This document shows, piece by piece, positions 1 through 14,151 of a DNA stretch of 64,000 nt. The notes under the pieces were generated by a model. That model was not told the origin of the DNA. It searched no databases and saw only the letters and a program-made list of their open reading frames with translations. Position 1 is the stretch's first letter; every line of letters begins with the position of its first letter. This DNA comes from Streptomyces sp. Ag109_O5-10 (GTDB lineage: Bacteria; Actinomycetota; Actinomycetes; Streptomycetales; Streptomycetaceae), in NCBI RefSeq assembly GCF_900105755.1, contig NZ_FNTQ01000001.1:2852001-2916000 (forward strand), written 5' to 3'. Made by a program: the position numbers and the translations under genes.

Positions 1-947
1 ATCTCCTCGACCCACTCGCGCGAGGGCGCCACGGGGACCAGGTCGGGCTCCGGGAAGTACCGGTAGTCCTCGGCCTCCTCCTTCACGCGGCCCGAGGTCG
101 TCGACCCGGTGTCCTCGTGGAAGTGCCGGGTCTCCTGCACGATCGTGCCGCCGGAGGACAGCACGGCCGCGTGCCGCATGATCTCGAAGCGGGCCGCGCG
201 CTCCACGGACCGCAGCGAGTTCACGTTCTTGGTCTCGGAACGCGTGCCGAACTTCTCGGTGCCGTGGGGGCGCAGCGACAGGTTCACGTCGCAGCGCATC
301 TGGCCCATCTCCATGCGGGCCTCGGAGACACCGAGCGCCCGGATGAGCTCGCGCAGCTCACGGACGTACGCCCGCGCGACCTCGGGAGCCCGCTCGCCCG
401 CGCCCTCGATCGGCTTGGTGACGATCTCGATGAGCGGGATGCCCGCGCGGTTGTAGTCGAGCAGGGAGTGGGACGCGCCGTGGATACGGCCGGTGGCACC
501 GCCGACGTGCGTCGACTTGCCGGTGTCCTCCTCCATGTGGGCGCGCTCGATCTGTACGCGGAAGGTCTCGCCGTCCTCCAGCTGGACGTCCAGGTAGCCG
601 TTGAAGGCGATCGGCTCGTCGTACTGGGAGGTCTGGAAGTTCTTCGGCATGTCCGGATAGAAGTAGTTCTTCCGGGCGAAGCGGCACCACTCGGCGATCT
701 CGCAGTTCAGCGCGAGGCCGATCTTGATGGCGGACTCGACGCCGGTCGCGTTGACGACCGGGAGCGCGCCGGGCAGGCCGAGGCAGGTCGGGCAGGTCTG
801 CGAGTTGGGCTCGGCGCCCAGCTCGGTCGAACAGCCGCAGAACATCTTGGTGCTGGTGCCGAGTTCGACATGGACCTCGAGGCCCATGACGGGGTCGTAG
901 GACGCCAGCGCGTCCTCGTACGACACCAGGTCGGTCGTGGTGGTCAC
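1..947 (-). CDS. gatB: Asp-tRNA(Asn)/Glu-tRNA(Gln) amidotransferase subunit B, N-terminal part (runs off window)
   Basis: The visible 315 codons are the N-terminal half of GatB, which binds mischarged Glu-tRNA(Gln) or Asp-tRNA(Asn), phosphorylates the misacylated carboxylate, and accepts ammonia from GatA. The conserved start region GLEVHVEL is present, followed by FCGCSTE and [12 protein letters not shown] (the zinc-binding cysteines) and the [16 protein letters not shown] motif. The GTG start at 947 is preceded by GGGAAGTTTCACC, a weak Shine-Dalgarno. It is the last gene of a leftward gatC-gatA-small protein-gatB cluster; the rest lies beyond base 1. The identification is secure. Confidence 0.97.
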   Translation of the reverse strand, partial: MTTTTDLVSYEDALASYDPVMGLEVHVELGTSTKMFCGCSTELGAEPNSQTCPTCLGLPGALPVVNATGVESAIKIGLALNCEIAEWCRFARKNYFYPDMPKNFQTSQYDEPIAFNGYLDVQLEDGETFRVQIERAHMEEDTGKSTHVGGATGRIHGASHSLLDYNRAGIPLIEIVTKPIEGAGERAPEVARAYVRELRELIRALGVSEARMEMGQMRCDVNLSLRPHGTEKFGTRSETKNVNSLRSVERAARFEIMRHAAVLSSGGTIVQETRHFHEDTGSTTSGRVKEEAEDYRYFPEPDLVPVAPSREWVEE

Positions 948-962
948 GGTGAAACTTCCCTC

Positions 963-1201
963 TCAGCCCAGCAGGACGTCGTCGTCGCCCAGCCGCTTCA
1001 GCTCGCGGTACAGCAGGGCGAAACCGGTGACGATCGCGACGGCGGACACGGTGGCGTCGATGAGCCGGAGCGTGTCGTGCTCGGCGCGGGCCTTCTTGAT
1101 CTGCTTGGCGACACCGACCGCGCCGAACGCGGTGGTGGCCATGGACAGGTACGTACCGGACTTCGACTTCTTGAAGCCCTTGGCCTTCGACAGTGCGTTG
1201 C

Positions 1202-1205
<4 letters not shown>
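963..1205 (-). CDS. Small conserved membrane protein between gatA and gatB
   Basis: An 80-residue protein that starts with GTG inside the gatA stop (GTGA four-base overlap), so it is almost certainly translationally coupled to gatA. It has a lysine-rich N terminus ([12 protein letters not shown]), a weakly hydrophobic stretch ([14 protein letters not shown]) and one clear membrane segment ([18 protein letters not shown]) near the C terminus. I do not recognise a named family. A hypothetical gene occupies the same slot in S. coelicolor (from memory). Its place inside the amidotransferase operon is the only hint at function; it could be a membrane tether or simply a passenger. Confidence 0.8.
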
Positions 1206-2695
<1,490 letters not shown>

Positions 2696-2701
2696 GGCTG
2701 T

Positions 2702-2998
2702 CTAGTCCTCCCCCAGGATCTGCGGCACCTTGAAACGCTGCTGCTCCTGGGCCGGGGCGCCGGAGAGCGCCTGCTCGGGGGTGAGCGAGGGACGGACCTC
2801 GTCCGCGCGCATGACGTTCGTCAGCGGCAGCGGGTGCGAGGTCGGCGGTACGTCTTGGTCGGCGACCTCGCTGACGCGGGCGACCGCGCCGATGATGTCG
2901 TCCAGCTGGCCGGCGAAGTGTTCGAGTTCTTCGGGCTTCAGCTCCAGACGCGCCAGCCGGGCGAGGTGGGCGACCTCCTCGCGCGTGATGCCAGGCAT
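2702..2998 (-). CDS. gatC: Asp-tRNA(Asn)/Glu-tRNA(Gln) amidotransferase subunit C
   Basis: A 98-residue protein of typical GatC length starting [20 protein letters not shown], the family's N-terminal helix. The middle reads [20 protein letters not shown], the segment that wraps between GatA and GatB. GatC stabilises the heterotrimer. It is the first gene of the leftward gat cluster. The promoter must lie in the 77 bp between it and the cupin gene. Confidence 0.96.
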   Translation of the reverse strand: MPGITREEVAHLARLARLELKPEELEHFAGQLDDIIGAVARVSEVADQDVPPTSHPLPLTNVMRADEVRPSLTPEQALSGAPAQEQQRFKVPQILGED

Positions 2999-3075
2999 GC
3001 AGCGTTCCTCTGGGGTGAGTGTGTGTGGTTTGGAGCCAATCCTATGGGGCGGGGCCCCGTACCCGTTAAACGGTT

Positions 3076-3567
3076 TCAGTGCCGGGTGTCCCAGGCCGTG
3101 CTCCGCAGGTAGTGGTTGTCGTACAGCTCCTGCACCGCCAGGAGGCTCTCCAGGGTGGCCTCACCCCGTCGCAGGCGCTGGAGGTGGCGGAAGTACTCGA
3201 AGCGCTCCACGCCCGGCGTGATGACGATGAGGATGTCCGCGGTGCTGCCGGGGACGGCGGCGAAGGCGTGCGGCCTGCCGGGCGGGACGACGACCAGGTC
3301 ACCGCGTCCGGCGGTGACGACGTCGTCGCCCGAGAGCACGTCGGCGGCGCCGTCGAGCAGGTAGAACATCTCGGCGGAGTGGCGGTGCAGATGCGGCACG
3401 GCGCCGTCGGCGCCCTCCCCCAGCGTGACGCGCACGGTGGACAGGGCGCCGCCGGTGGAACTGCTGTCGGCGAGCAGCCTGACGCCGACGGGGTCACCGC
3501 CGACGACCTCGGCGTCGGCCTCCCGCACGATCACGGATTCATCGAACTCCGGTACGAACAACGACAT
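3076..3567 (-). CDS. Cupin-domain protein
   Basis: A 163-residue protein with a single cupin_2 fold in its middle. The metal-binding pattern is recognisable: [22 protein letters not shown] holds the first-motif histidines and glutamate, and [20 protein letters not shown] holds the second-motif histidine. The N-terminal [20 protein letters not shown] and a helical C terminus ([32 protein letters not shown]) flank it. The substrate is unknown; such proteins range from quercetinase-like dioxygenases to sugar-binding sensors. It lies 37 bp downstream of the DUF4267 gene on the same strand, so the two may be co-transcribed. Confidence 0.85.
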   Translation of the reverse strand: MSLFVPEFDESVIVREADAEVVGGDPVGVRLLADSSSTGGALSTVRVTLGEGADGAVPHLHRHSAEMFYLLDGAADVLSGDDVVTAGRGDLVVVPPGRPHAFAAVPGSTADILIVITPGVERFEYFRHLQRLRRGEATLESLLAVQELYDNHYLRSTAWDTRH

Positions 3568-3604
3568 TTCCGAACCCCCGGTCGATGACGAGACGTCGAT
3601 GCGG

Positions 3605-3976
3605 TCAGACGAGGAACAGCAGGGCGGCGCTGATCAGTACAACGATCGCGGTGGCGAAGTGGATCCCGAAGGCGACCGCCCTGGCCCCGCCGTTCCGCAG
3701 TACCGTCACCGTGTCCCCGAGCGGCACGAGTGCCACGCAGAGCATGAACCAGGCCTCGGCGTGCGCGCCGGCGAAGACCAGCAGCGCGAGCCCCATGACG
3801 CCGAACGTGCCGTCCCTGAGGCCCTTGACCGCGAGGTAGGCGCGCGCGTCGCCGGCCGGGTCGGCGGGGACGCCGTAGCCGGCGGCGGCCGGCCCCGGCT
3901 GGAACAGGAACCGGTAGCCGAGGAACAGGCAGAACAGGTCGAGCACGACGGCGAGCGTGTAGGCGGTGACGGTCAT
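3605..3976 (-). CDS. DUF4267-type small membrane protein
   Basis: A 123-residue protein with about four hydrophobic segments (AYTLAVVLDLFCLFLGYRFL, FGVMGLALLVFAGA, WFMLCVALVPLGDTV, FATAIVVLISAALLFL). The features KGLRDGTFG and PLGDTVTVLRNGG fit the DUF4267 family as I know it. No catalytic role is known. Its upstream region carries two near-identical CTAGC(N3)GCTAG palindromes, and homologues often sit beside a TetR regulator, so repression by a TetR protein is likely, although no intact regulator is adjacent here. Confidence 0.82.
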   Translation of the reverse strand: MTVTAYTLAVVLDLFCLFLGYRFLFQPGPAAAGYGVPADPAGDARAYLAVKGLRDGTFGVMGLALLVFAGAHAEAWFMLCVALVPLGDTVTVLRNGGARAVAFGIHFATAIVVLISAALLFLV

Positions 3977-3995
3977 GGTGGCCCCCTTTTGGCGT

Positions 3996-4066
3996 TTTCT
4001 AGCATCGCTAGGACTGAAAGCAAAGCTAGCAGAGCGCCGACAGGTTGGCTAGCGCTGCTAGAAAAT
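3996..4066. promoter_or_regulatory. Twin palindromic operators upstream of the DUF4267 gene
   Basis: TTTTCTAGCATCGCTAG (3996-4012) and CTAGCGCTGCTAGAAAA (4050-4066) are the same 17-bp element in opposite orientations. Each contains a CTAGC-N3-GCTAG palindrome, and a further CTAGC lies between them at 4026-4030. They sit 20-90 bp upstream of the DUF4267 start. The pattern is typical of TetR or MarR operators. The cognate regulator is not intact nearby. Confidence 0.65.
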
Positions 4067-4250
4067 CGGATGGGCGGGGCGCGAACAGCTGGTCGTCACG
4101 ACCGCCCGCGAACGGAGAGGGCGACGGAGCTGCGGGCGGCACGTGCCGCGGCAAGGGGCGCCTACGACGCGATGCACCCACCGGGTGGCGGCGTCAGGCG
4201 AGCCGCGGGCGGTCGAGCCGATCGGAGACGAGGCCGGCGCTGCTGGTCGG
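4067..4250 (+). pseudogene. Possible TetR-regulator N-terminal remnant
   Basis: Immediately beyond the palindromic operators, one frame reads GWAGREQLVVTTARE, which resembles the first helix of TetR regulators that typically neighbour DUF4267 genes. The frame then dissolves into Arg/Gly-rich noise with no helix-turn-helix, and no good start codon is in frame. I infer that a divergent TetR gene once stood here and was lost. The evidence is about 15 residues only, so chance is a real alternative. Confidence 0.25.
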
Positions 4251-4254
4251 CCAT

Positions 4255-4335
4255 GGCGTCGCTCCGTGGCGGCGGCGCCCCTTCAGGGGCGCTGGGGGTA
4301 CCCCCGGGCGAAGGCCGGGGGAGGAACTGCGCGAG
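4255..4335. repeat. Streptomyces-type intergenic palindromic repeat, copy 1
   Basis: Contains GCGCCCCTTCAGGGGCGC, then GGGGGTACCCCCGGGCGAAGGCCGGGGGAGGAACTGCGCGA. The same modules recur at 10.3, 15.4, 16.7, 30.1, 56.1 and 57.8 kb in this window, always between genes. Confidence 0.7.
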
Positions 4336-4424
4336 TGACCACAACGCACGACCACGACGCACCCACGGCCGCCGGCACGACCGCACCCCCCATGGCGGAC
4401 GCTCACCTCTTGGGAAACGGTGAA

Positions 4425-4590
<166 letters not shown>

Positions 4591-4591
4591 A

Positions 4592-6841
4592 CTACTCGGC
4601 GGCCGGCAGAGCCGCCCGCGGCCGCTGCCACCCCCGCGCCCCCCGCGCCAGCAACCACGCCGTGGTCTCCTCCGGCGGCATCGCCGCGGCCACCAGCCAC
4701 CCCTGCACGGCGTCACACCCCAGGTCCCGCAGCCGCTCCCACGTCTCGTCGTCCTCCACGCCCTCCGCGACCACCAGCAGCCCCAGCGAATGCGCGAGGT
4801 CGACCGTGCAGCGCACGATCTCCGCGTCCTCGTTGTCGACCGCCAGCCGGGCCACGAAGGACCGGTCGATCTTCAGCTCGCTCACCGGCAGCCGCCGCAG
4901 GTGCACGAGCGAGGAGTACCCGGTGCCGAAGTCGTCGAGCGACATCTTCACGCCGTGCCCGTTCAGCCCCGCGAGGGTGTCGGCGGCCCGCTGCGGGTCC
5001 TCGAGGAGCACGTGCTCGGTTATCTCCAGCTGCAGCGCCCCGGCCGGCACCCCGTGCCGCGCCAGCCGCGCCGCCACCAGGCCGGCGAACCCCGGCGTGT
5101 GGACGTCGCGCGGCGAGACGTTGACCGCCACCGGCACCCGCAGCCCCTGCGCCCGCCACTCGGCGACCTGCCCGAGCGCGGTCTCCAGCACGTACTCCGT
5201 CAGGTGGGGCATCAGCCCCGAGGACTCGGCGATCGCTATGAACTCGTCCGGCGGCACCTTCCCGCGCTCCGGGTGCACCCACCGCACCAGGGCCTCCAGG
5301 CCCGCCACCTGTCCGTCGAAGCGGACCTTCGGCTGGTAGTGCAGCTGCACCTCGTGGGCGTCCAGGGCGCGCCGCAGATCGCCCAGCAGGCCCAGCCGGT
5401 CGGGGGTGTTGGAGTCCCGCTTGGACTCGTACACCTCGACACCGGTACGGTCCCGCTTCGCCTGGTACATCGCGACGTCCGCGCGGCGCAGCAGGCCCTC
5501 GGCGTCGAGCGCGTGGTCGGGGAAGACGGCGACCCCCGCGCTGGCCTCCAGGACGAGGGTGAGGCCGTCGAGGTCGAGCGGCGAGGAGAGGGCCGTGACC
5601 AGGCCCCGCGCCACCCGGGTGGCCGAGGTCGTGGAGTCGGCGACCGGGAGTAAGACCGCGAACTCGTCGCCGCCGAGTCGGGCCGCCTCCGCACCGCGCG
5701 GCAGCGCGGCCCGCAGCCGGTCGGCAATCTGGAGGAGCAGCCGGTCACCGGCGAGATGACCGAGCGTGTCATTGACCGAACGGAACCGGTCGAGGTCGAT
5801 CAGCATGAGGGCGGAGCGGGCGCCGATGCGCTCGGCGTCGTCGAGGGCGGTCCAGATCCGTTCCAGCAGCCACTGCCGGTTGGGCAGTCCGGTCAGCGGG
5901 TCGCGCAGCTGCTCCTCGGCGCGGGCCCGGGCTATCCACAGGGTGGAGTCGAGGGCGACCAGCGGGATGGCGAACAGCGGCAGCAGCAGCGGCTGGGCGA
6001 CGGCGACCACGCAGATCAGCGGGGCGATGCCGAGCAGGGCCACGGCGACCAGGCCCTGGCGCATCAGGGCGGTGCGGGCCACGGTGGGCAGGCCGCCGCC
6101 GCGGGGTGCGTGCAGGTACCAGAGCAGGGCGCGGGTGACGGCGAGGTAAGCGGCCGCGACGAGCACGACCTCGGGAGCGGTGGCGACGCTCCAACTGGCG
6201 GGGTTCCAGGGCGACTCCACGGTCGGGACGCCCCCGAACACGAGGAGCACCAGTGCGCCGGCGCCGATGCCGAGGATGTCCACCGCGCCGTGCAGGACGC
6301 CCTGCCGCCAGCGGTGGCGCCTGGCTATGCCGACCAGGACGACGACGGTGAGGCTGACCATGCCGGCCGGCACCCAGCCGTACAGCAGGAGGACGGCGAG
6401 GGTCAGGGCGGCGCCGGAGCCGGTGCCGCCCCACCAGCGGGCGCGGCCGAGCAGGACGAGGTGGCCGACAATGATGCCGGTCAGCACGGCAAGCGACCAG
6501 CCGACCGTGCCGGACGGGAAGAGGGCGTGGTCGTCGGTGAACGCGCGGTAGAACCCGGCGCCGAGCACGAACGCGGCGGCCGCGACGACTCCGGCGGGCA
6601 GCGCGGGCCAGGACAGGTGCCGTTCGTGCTCGGAGCCGACCAGGCCGGGCGGCGGTTCGACGGCGGCCAGCGGCAGCGGGTCGCGCGCGTCCGCCGCGGC
6701 GCTCCCCGGCCGCATGCCCGGGGCGCCCGGCATGCCGGGTCGCGCACCGCCCCGACCCGTCCACCGGCTCCCCCGCCACGCGCACGCCCGGCGGCGCAGC
6801 GGCAGCCGCGCGCCCGTGGCGACGCTCTCGGTCGGTTCCAT
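4592..6841 (-). CDS. rmdB: Membrane-bound GGDEF-EAL cyclic-di-GMP phosphodiesterase (RmdB type)
   Basis: A 749-residue protein with an N-terminal membrane region of roughly eight to ten hydrophobic segments (residues about 70-300), then GGDEF and EAL domains. The GGDEF motif is intact (ARLGGDEFAVLLP). The EAL domain keeps EALVRW, the NVSPRD asparagine, LEITE, DDFGTGYSS, KIDRSF, AEGVE and the QGW glutamine, so phosphodiesterase activity is expected. In S. coelicolor RmdB (SCO5495, next to ligA) degrades c-di-GMP and affects aerial development; same neighbour, same architecture. The ATG at 6841 was chosen because GAGAGGGACGG precedes it, not the longer upstream frame. Confidence 0.9.
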   Translation of the reverse strand: MEPTESVATGARLPLRRRACAWRGSRWTGRGGARPGMPGAPGMRPGSAAADARDPLPLAAVEPPPGLVGSEHERHLSWPALPAGVVAAAAFVLGAGFYRAFTDDHALFPSGTVGWSLAVLTGIIVGHLVLLGRARWWGGTGSGAALTLAVLLLYGWVPAGMVSLTVVVLVGIARRHRWRQGVLHGAVDILGIGAGALVLLVFGGVPTVESPWNPASWSVATAPEVVLVAAAYLAVTRALLWYLHAPRGGGLPTVARTALMRQGLVAVALLGIAPLICVVAVAQPLLLPLFAIPLVALDSTLWIARARAEEQLRDPLTGLPNRQWLLERIWTALDDAERIGARSALMLIDLDRFRSVNDTLGHLAGDRLLLQIADRLRAALPRGAEAARLGGDEFAVLLPVADSTTSATRVARGLVTALSSPLDLDGLTLVLEASAGVAVFPDHALDAEGLLRRADVAMYQAKRDRTGVEVYESKRDSNTPDRLGLLGDLRRALDAHEVQLHYQPKVRFDGQVAGLEALVRWVHPERGKVPPDEFIAIAESSGLMPHLTEYVLETALGQVAEWRAQGLRVPVAVNVSPRDVHTPGFAGLVAARLARHGVPAGALQLEITEHVLLEDPQRAADTLAGLNGHGVKMSLDDFGTGYSSLVHLRRLPVSELKIDRSFVARLAVDNEDAEIVRCTVDLAHSLGLLVVAEGVEDDETWERLRDLGCDAVQGWLVAAAMPPEETTAWLLARGARGWQRPRAALPAAE

Positions 6842-7005
6842 TCCCGTCCCTCTCACAGCCGGCGGTGCCCACGCCATGCGGTCCGTGCCCTGCCGGAGCA
6901 CGGGAATGCCCCGACCGAGCTGGGCACGGCAGGTGCACGTCTCAACAGTAGGCCGCAGAAGGCTTCCACGGGCAGCGGTCGTAGACGGTTGCCCGATTGC
7001 GCCCC

Positions 7006-7045
7006 GGCCACCCGTATGCATCTGATATGCGCCGAACGGGTGGCC
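7006..7045. terminator. Hairpin between ligA and rmdB
   Basis: Perfect 10-bp inverted repeat GGCCACCCGT / ACGGGTGGCC with a 20-base loop, 9 bp downstream of the ligA stop. No T-run follows, as is usual in Streptomyces. Likely ends or attenuates ligA transcription before rmdB. Confidence 0.6.
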
Positions 7046-7053
7046 TTCAACCG

Positions 7054-10264
<3,211 letters not shown>

Positions 10265-10304
10265 GTGAGGAGCCTAAGCGGGACGGGCGGTGCCGTGTGC
10301 GGCG

Positions 10305-10400
10305 GTGCGGGTGCGACGGGGCACGCCCATGGCTGGTCGCGGAGTTCCTCCCCCAGCCTTCGGCCGGGGGAGCCCCCAGCGCCCCTGGCGGGCGCCGCAC
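10305..10400. repeat. Streptomyces-type intergenic palindromic repeat, copy 2
   Basis: GGTCGCGGAGTTCCTCCCCCAGCCTTCGGCCGGGGGAGCCCCCAGCGCCCCTGGCGGGCGC matches the module at 4255-4335 in opposite order. It fills the gap between the SDR gene and the MetE-like gene. Confidence 0.7.
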
Positions 10401-10406
10401 ACAAGC

Positions 10407-11105
10407 TCAGCCGGGAATCGGGCCCGGACGCACGGTCAGGTCGTTGATCTCCGCGTCCCTCGGCAGGTCCAGGGCGGTCAGGATCGTGGTCGCGACCGAC
10501 TCCGGGTCGATCCAGCGCGCGGGGTCGTAGTCCTTGCCCTCCTGCTGGTGGACCTTGGCCTGCATCGGGCTCGCCGTGCGGCCCGGGTAGACCGAGGTGA
10601 CGCGGACGCCGTTGCCGTGCTCCTCTGCGCGGAGGGAGTCGGCGAGGGCCTTCAGGCCGTGCTTGGAGGCCGCGTACGCCGACCAGTTCGCGTGCGCGTT
10701 GAGGCCGGCGCCGGAGTTCACGAAGAGCACGTGACCGCGGGCGGCGCGGAGCTGGGGCAGGAAGTGCCGGGTCAGCTCGGCCGGTGCGATCAGGTTGACG
10801 TTGAGCTGGTGGCGCCAGGACTTCGGGGTCAGCTCGCCGACCTCGCCCAGGTCGACGACGCCGGCGATGTGCAGCAGCGAGTCCACCCGGTCCGGGAGGC
10901 TCTGGTGGGAGAAGGCCCAGGAGAGCTTGTCCGGGTCGGCCAGGTCGCCGACCAGGGTGCGGGCGCCGGGATACCCCGCGGCCAGTTCCTTCGCGCGGCC
11001 CGCGTCGCGCGCGTGCAGGACGATGTCGTCCCCGCGCGCGTGCAGGCGCCGGGCCACCGCGGCGCCGATGCCGGAACCGGCGCCGGTGATCACATGAGTT
11101 GCCAT
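10407..11105 (-). CDS. Short-chain dehydrogenase/reductase
   Basis: A 232-residue classical SDR with the cofactor motif TGAGSGIGAAVA at the N terminus and the active-site YAASKHG, with the catalytic serine in FVNSGAG. LHARDAGRAKELA after the second strand, with basic residues, suggests NADP(H). The substrate is unknown. The start is ambiguous: ATG 11105 gives a normal SDR N terminus (MATHVITGAG), while ATG 11114 adds three residues. A LOG-family gene lies 16 bp upstream on the same strand, so the two probably form an operon. Confidence 0.88.
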   Translation of the reverse strand: MATHVITGAGSGIGAAVARRLHARGDDIVLHARDAGRAKELAAGYPGARTLVGDLADPDKLSWAFSHQSLPDRVDSLLHIAGVVDLGEVGELTPKSWRHQLNVNLIAPAELTRHFLPQLRAARGHVLFVNSGAGLNAHANWSAYAASKHGLKALADSLRAEEHGNGVRVTSVYPGRTASPMQAKVHQQEGKDYDPARWIDPESVATTILTALDLPRDAEINDLTVRPGPIPG

Positions 11106-11121
11106 GGGGGCCATGCTCGCA

Positions 11122-11661
11122 TCAACGGGTGCCGCGGCCCGTCTCCAGGTACGTGAGCGCCTCGGCGGGATCCTCCGCGAAGAACATCAGCTCCGCCAGG
11201 GGACGGGGCAGGAAACCCTCCGCCTCCATGCGGTGGAACTGCTGCTTCAGGCCGTCGTAGAAGCCGGCGCTGTTGAGCAGGACGACGGGCTTGTCGGTGC
11301 GGCCGTGCTTCTTCAGCTCCAGGATCTCGGTGGCCTCGTCGAGGGTGCCGGTGCCGCCGACCATGATGACGACGGCGTCGGCCTTCTCCAGGAGCAGTCG
11401 CTTGCGTTCGGCGAGGTCGGCTGCGATGACCATCTCGTCTGCGCCGGGACGGGCCTTGTTGGCGAGGAACTCGACGGAGACGCCGATCAGCTTGCCGCCG
11501 GCTTCCTGGACGCCGTCGGCGACCACTTTCATGAGGCCGACGTTGGAGCCGCCCCAGACCAGGGAGTGGCCGCCCTTGCCGATGAGTTCCGCGAAGTCGC
11601 GGGCGGGGCGGGTGTAGCGGTCGTCGAGATCTGCCGCGGAGAGGAAGACACAGATTCGCAT
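11122..11661 (-). CDS. LOG-family (TIGR00730) nucleotide 5'-monophosphate phosphoribohydrolase-like protein
   Basis: A 179-residue Rossmann-like LOG protein: MRICVFLSAA, GGHSLVWGGSNVGLMKVVAD, and the active-site loop VGGTGTLDEATE. LOG enzymes hydrolyse nucleotide monophosphates such as cytokinin riboside phosphates. The canonical loop is PGGxGTxxE; here the proline is valine while the glycines, threonine and glutamate are kept. So the fold is clear but activity is not assured. The gene sits upstream of the SDR. Confidence 0.88.
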   Translation of the reverse strand: MRICVFLSAADLDDRYTRPARDFAELIGKGGHSLVWGGSNVGLMKVVADGVQEAGGKLIGVSVEFLANKARPGADEMVIAADLAERKRLLLEKADAVVIMVGGTGTLDEATEILELKKHGRTDKPVVLLNSAGFYDGLKQQFHRMEAEGFLPRPLAELMFFAEDPAEALTYLETGRGTR

Positions 11662-11819
11662 GGGGTCAGGGTATGCATCGCGTTGTCCGGCGGGCGGGTG
11701 TGCGGGGGCTGGGCGCGCCCACGCGGAGGTAGCCGCACATCGAATACAGCCCCGCGCACCCGAAAGGGCGGTTCACCGGCCCTCGGGAACAAGTGGGCGT
11801 CCGTCGGCGTCAACCTCGT

Positions 11820-12146
11820 ATGGCCTCAGGACACACGATCACCATCGAGAACAGCGACCAGCACGTGCGCGTGACGCACGGCGACCTGGTCCTCGCCGAG
11901 AGCGACCAGGCTCTCCTGCTCCACGAGACCGGCTGTCCCCCGCGCTACTACATCCCCGCGGAGGACGTCCGCCTCGATCTCCTCACGCCCTCCGAGACGC
12001 ACACCGTCTGCCCCTTCAAGGGGACCGCCTCCTACTGGTCCCTGCCGGACGCGCCGGACCTGGTCTGGGCGTACCCCGAGCCGAAGGCGGACGTAGCCCA
12101 GATCAAGGACCACCTCTGCTTCTACGAGGTGGACGTCACCGGCTGA
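11820..12146 (+). CDS. DUF427 domain protein
   Basis: A 108-residue protein with the DUF427 pattern: [53 protein letters not shown] and DLVWAYPEP. The family has a compact beta fold (CGL-like) and no agreed enzymatic function. ATG 11820 gives the family N terminus ([10 protein letters not shown]); an upstream in-frame GTG at 11793 would add nine basic residues. The 3' end overlaps the convergent mnmA gene by 25 bp. Confidence 0.85.
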   Translation: MASGHTITIENSDQHVRVTHGDLVLAESDQALLLHETGCPPRYYIPAEDVRLDLLTPSETHTVCPFKGTASYWSLPDAPDLVWAYPEPKADVAQIKDHLCFYEVDVTG

Positions 12147-13258
12147 CGCCGGACGGTCGAGGCGATCGTCGCCGAGCCGACGACGCGGGTGTCGTCGTAC
12201 AGGACGATCGCCTGGCCGGGGGCGACGCCGCGGACCGGCTCGGTGAACGTGACGTGCAGTTCGCCGTCGGTCAGCTCGGCGCGCACCTCGGTCTCGCCGC
12301 CGTGGGCGCGGAGCTGGGCGGTGTAGGTGCCGGGCGCGGTGGGGGCGGTGCCGCACCAGCGGGGCTTGATCGCGGTGAGGCCGGTGACGTCGAGGGCGGC
12401 GGCCGGGCCGACCGTCACCGTGTTGTCCACCGGCGAGATGTCAAGGACGTAGCGGGGCTTGCCGTCGGCGGCGGGGTGGCCGATCCGCAGGCCCTTGCGC
12501 TGGCCGATGGTGAAGCCGTACGCGCCCTCGTGGGTGCCGACCTTGGTGCCGGACTCGTCGACGATGTCACCCTCGGCCTTGCCGAGCCGCCGGGCGAGGA
12601 AGCCCTGGGTGTCGCCGTCGGCGATGAAGCAGATGTCGTGCGAGTCGGGCTTCTTGGCGACCGCGAGGCCCCGGCGCTCGGCCTCGGCACGGATCTCGTC
12701 CTTGGTGGTGAGGGTGTCGCCGAGCGGGAAGAGGGCGTGGGCGAGCTGCCGCTCGTCCAGGACGCCGAGCACGTACGACTGGTCCTTCGCCATGTCGGAG
12801 GCGCGGTGCAGCTCGCGGGAGCCGTCGGGGAGCGTCACGATCTTCGCGTAGTGGCCGGTGCAGACGGCGTCGAAGCCGAGCGCGAGGGCCTTGTCCAGCA
12901 GGGCCGCGAACTTGATCTTCTCGTTGCAGCGCAGGCACGGGTTGGGGGTGCGGCCCGCCTCGTACTCGGCGACGAAGTCCTCGACGACGTCCTCACGGAA
13001 GCGGTCGGCGAGGTCCCAGACGTAGAACGGGATGCCGATGACGTCGGCGGCCCGGCGGGCGTCGCGGGAGTCCTCGATGGTGCAACAGCCCCGGGCGCCC
13101 GTGCGGAAGGACTGCGGGTTCGCGGAGAGCGCGAGGTGGACGCCGGTGACGTCGTGACCGGCCTCGGCCGCGCGGGCGGCGGCGACGGCGGAGTCCACGC
13201 CGCCCGACATGGCGGCGAGGACGCGGAGGGGGCGGGTGCGCTTCGGGGTGTCAGTCAT
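12122..13258 (-). CDS. mnmA: tRNA-specific 2-thiouridylase
   Basis: A 378-residue MnmA (TrmU) that puts sulfur on U34 of tRNA(Lys/Glu/Gln). It has the PP-loop [10 protein letters not shown] near residue 18, the cysteine motif [12 protein letters not shown], and the second catalytic cysteine in DSHDICFI. The sulfur presumably comes from the cysteine desulfurase encoded 0.9 kb away on the same strand (14152-15315), with the amidase gene in the opposite direction between them. The 3' end runs 25 bp into the convergent DUF427 gene. Confidence 0.96.
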   Translation of the reverse strand: MTDTPKRTRPLRVLAAMSGGVDSAVAAARAAEAGHDVTGVHLALSANPQSFRTGARGCCTIEDSRDARRAADVIGIPFYVWDLADRFREDVVEDFVAEYEAGRTPNPCLRCNEKIKFAALLDKALALGFDAVCTGHYAKIVTLPDGSRELHRASDMAKDQSYVLGVLDERQLAHALFPLGDTLTTKDEIRAEAERRGLAVAKKPDSHDICFIADGDTQGFLARRLGKAEGDIVDESGTKVGTHEGAYGFTIGQRKGLRIGHPAADGKPRYVLDISPVDNTVTVGPAAALDVTGLTAIKPRWCGTAPTAPGTYTAQLRAHGGETEVRAELTDGELHVTFTEPVRGVAPGQAIVLYDDTRVVGSATIASTVRRQPVTSTS

Positions 13259-13318
13259 AGCCCCTCCAGGGTACGGGGACGCGGGAACCAGGGCCCGCGA
13301 GTATCCGTTGGAGATCGC

Positions 13319-13981
13319 ATGGGGGCGAATCAGGCAGTGGCGGGGGACGGTGACCGCAGGCTCGGGCGGCGGGCGCTGCTGGTGGGCGGGGCGGCGGCCG
13401 CCGCGGGCACGCTGGCGCTGACCAGGGACGAACTGTCGCGGCTCTACTGGCGGCTACCGGGGGTGCGCAAGGCGCGGGTGGCGGGCGCGGTGGACTTCAG
13501 GGGCGCGCGCTGGGTGGCGGCGTCCCCGGCGAACTACCGGACGGCGGACCGGCCGTCCGACTACCCCGTGGACCGGGTGGTCGTCCATGTGACCCAGGGC
13601 GGCTACGCGAGCGCGGTGAGGGCCTTCCAGGACCCGGCGCACCAGGCGGCGGCGCACTACATCGTGCGCCAGGACGGGCGGATCACCCAGCTGGTCCGCG
13701 AGCTGGACGTGGCGTTCCACGCGGGGAACAGGTCGTACAACGAGCGCAGTGTGGGGATCGAGCACGAGGGGTTCGTGGACCGCCCGGAGGACTTCACGGC
13801 CGCGATGTACGCGGCCTCGGCGCGGCTGACGGCCGCGATATGCCGGCGGTACGGGATGGCCGTGGACCGCGAGCACGTGATCGGTCATGCCGAGGTGCCG
13901 GGGACGGATCACACCGACCCGGGAAAGCACTGGGACTGGGGGCGTTACATGGGGCTCGTTCGGCGGGCCGGACAGACCTGA
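13319..13981 (+). CDS. Tat-exported N-acetylmuramoyl-L-alanine amidase (amidase_2)
   Basis: A 220-residue secreted amidase. The N terminus [20 protein letters not shown] is a twin-arginine signal. The amidase_2 domain shows the zinc ligands in [10 protein letters not shown] and [22 protein letters not shown], plus VGIEHEGFV. It would cleave the lactyl-L-Ala bond of peptidoglycan outside the cell. It starts 60 bp from the divergent mnmA gene. A homologue at the same place in S. coelicolor is known to me as an amidase. Confidence 0.9.
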   Translation: MGANQAVAGDGDRRLGRRALLVGGAAAAAGTLALTRDELSRLYWRLPGVRKARVAGAVDFRGARWVAASPANYRTADRPSDYPVDRVVVHVTQGGYASAVRAFQDPAHQAAAHYIVRQDGRITQLVRELDVAFHAGNRSYNERSVGIEHEGFVDRPEDFTAAMYAASARLTAAICRRYGMAVDREHVIGHAEVPGTDHTDPGKHWDWGRYMGLVRRAGQT

Positions 13982-14151
13982 CCCGCGTTCCACCTGTGGC
14001 CCGATCGTTATCTTGTGCCCGTGCCGCACGTCGTCCGTGTCCGTTGCGTCCCGCACCCGGGGCACGAGCTGCGGCTGCTCGGCCAACCCTTTTCCCCTGC
14101 GGCCGGGTCGGCGCCCGATCCGCGGGGCGCGGGCGGGACCCCCGTGGCCGG

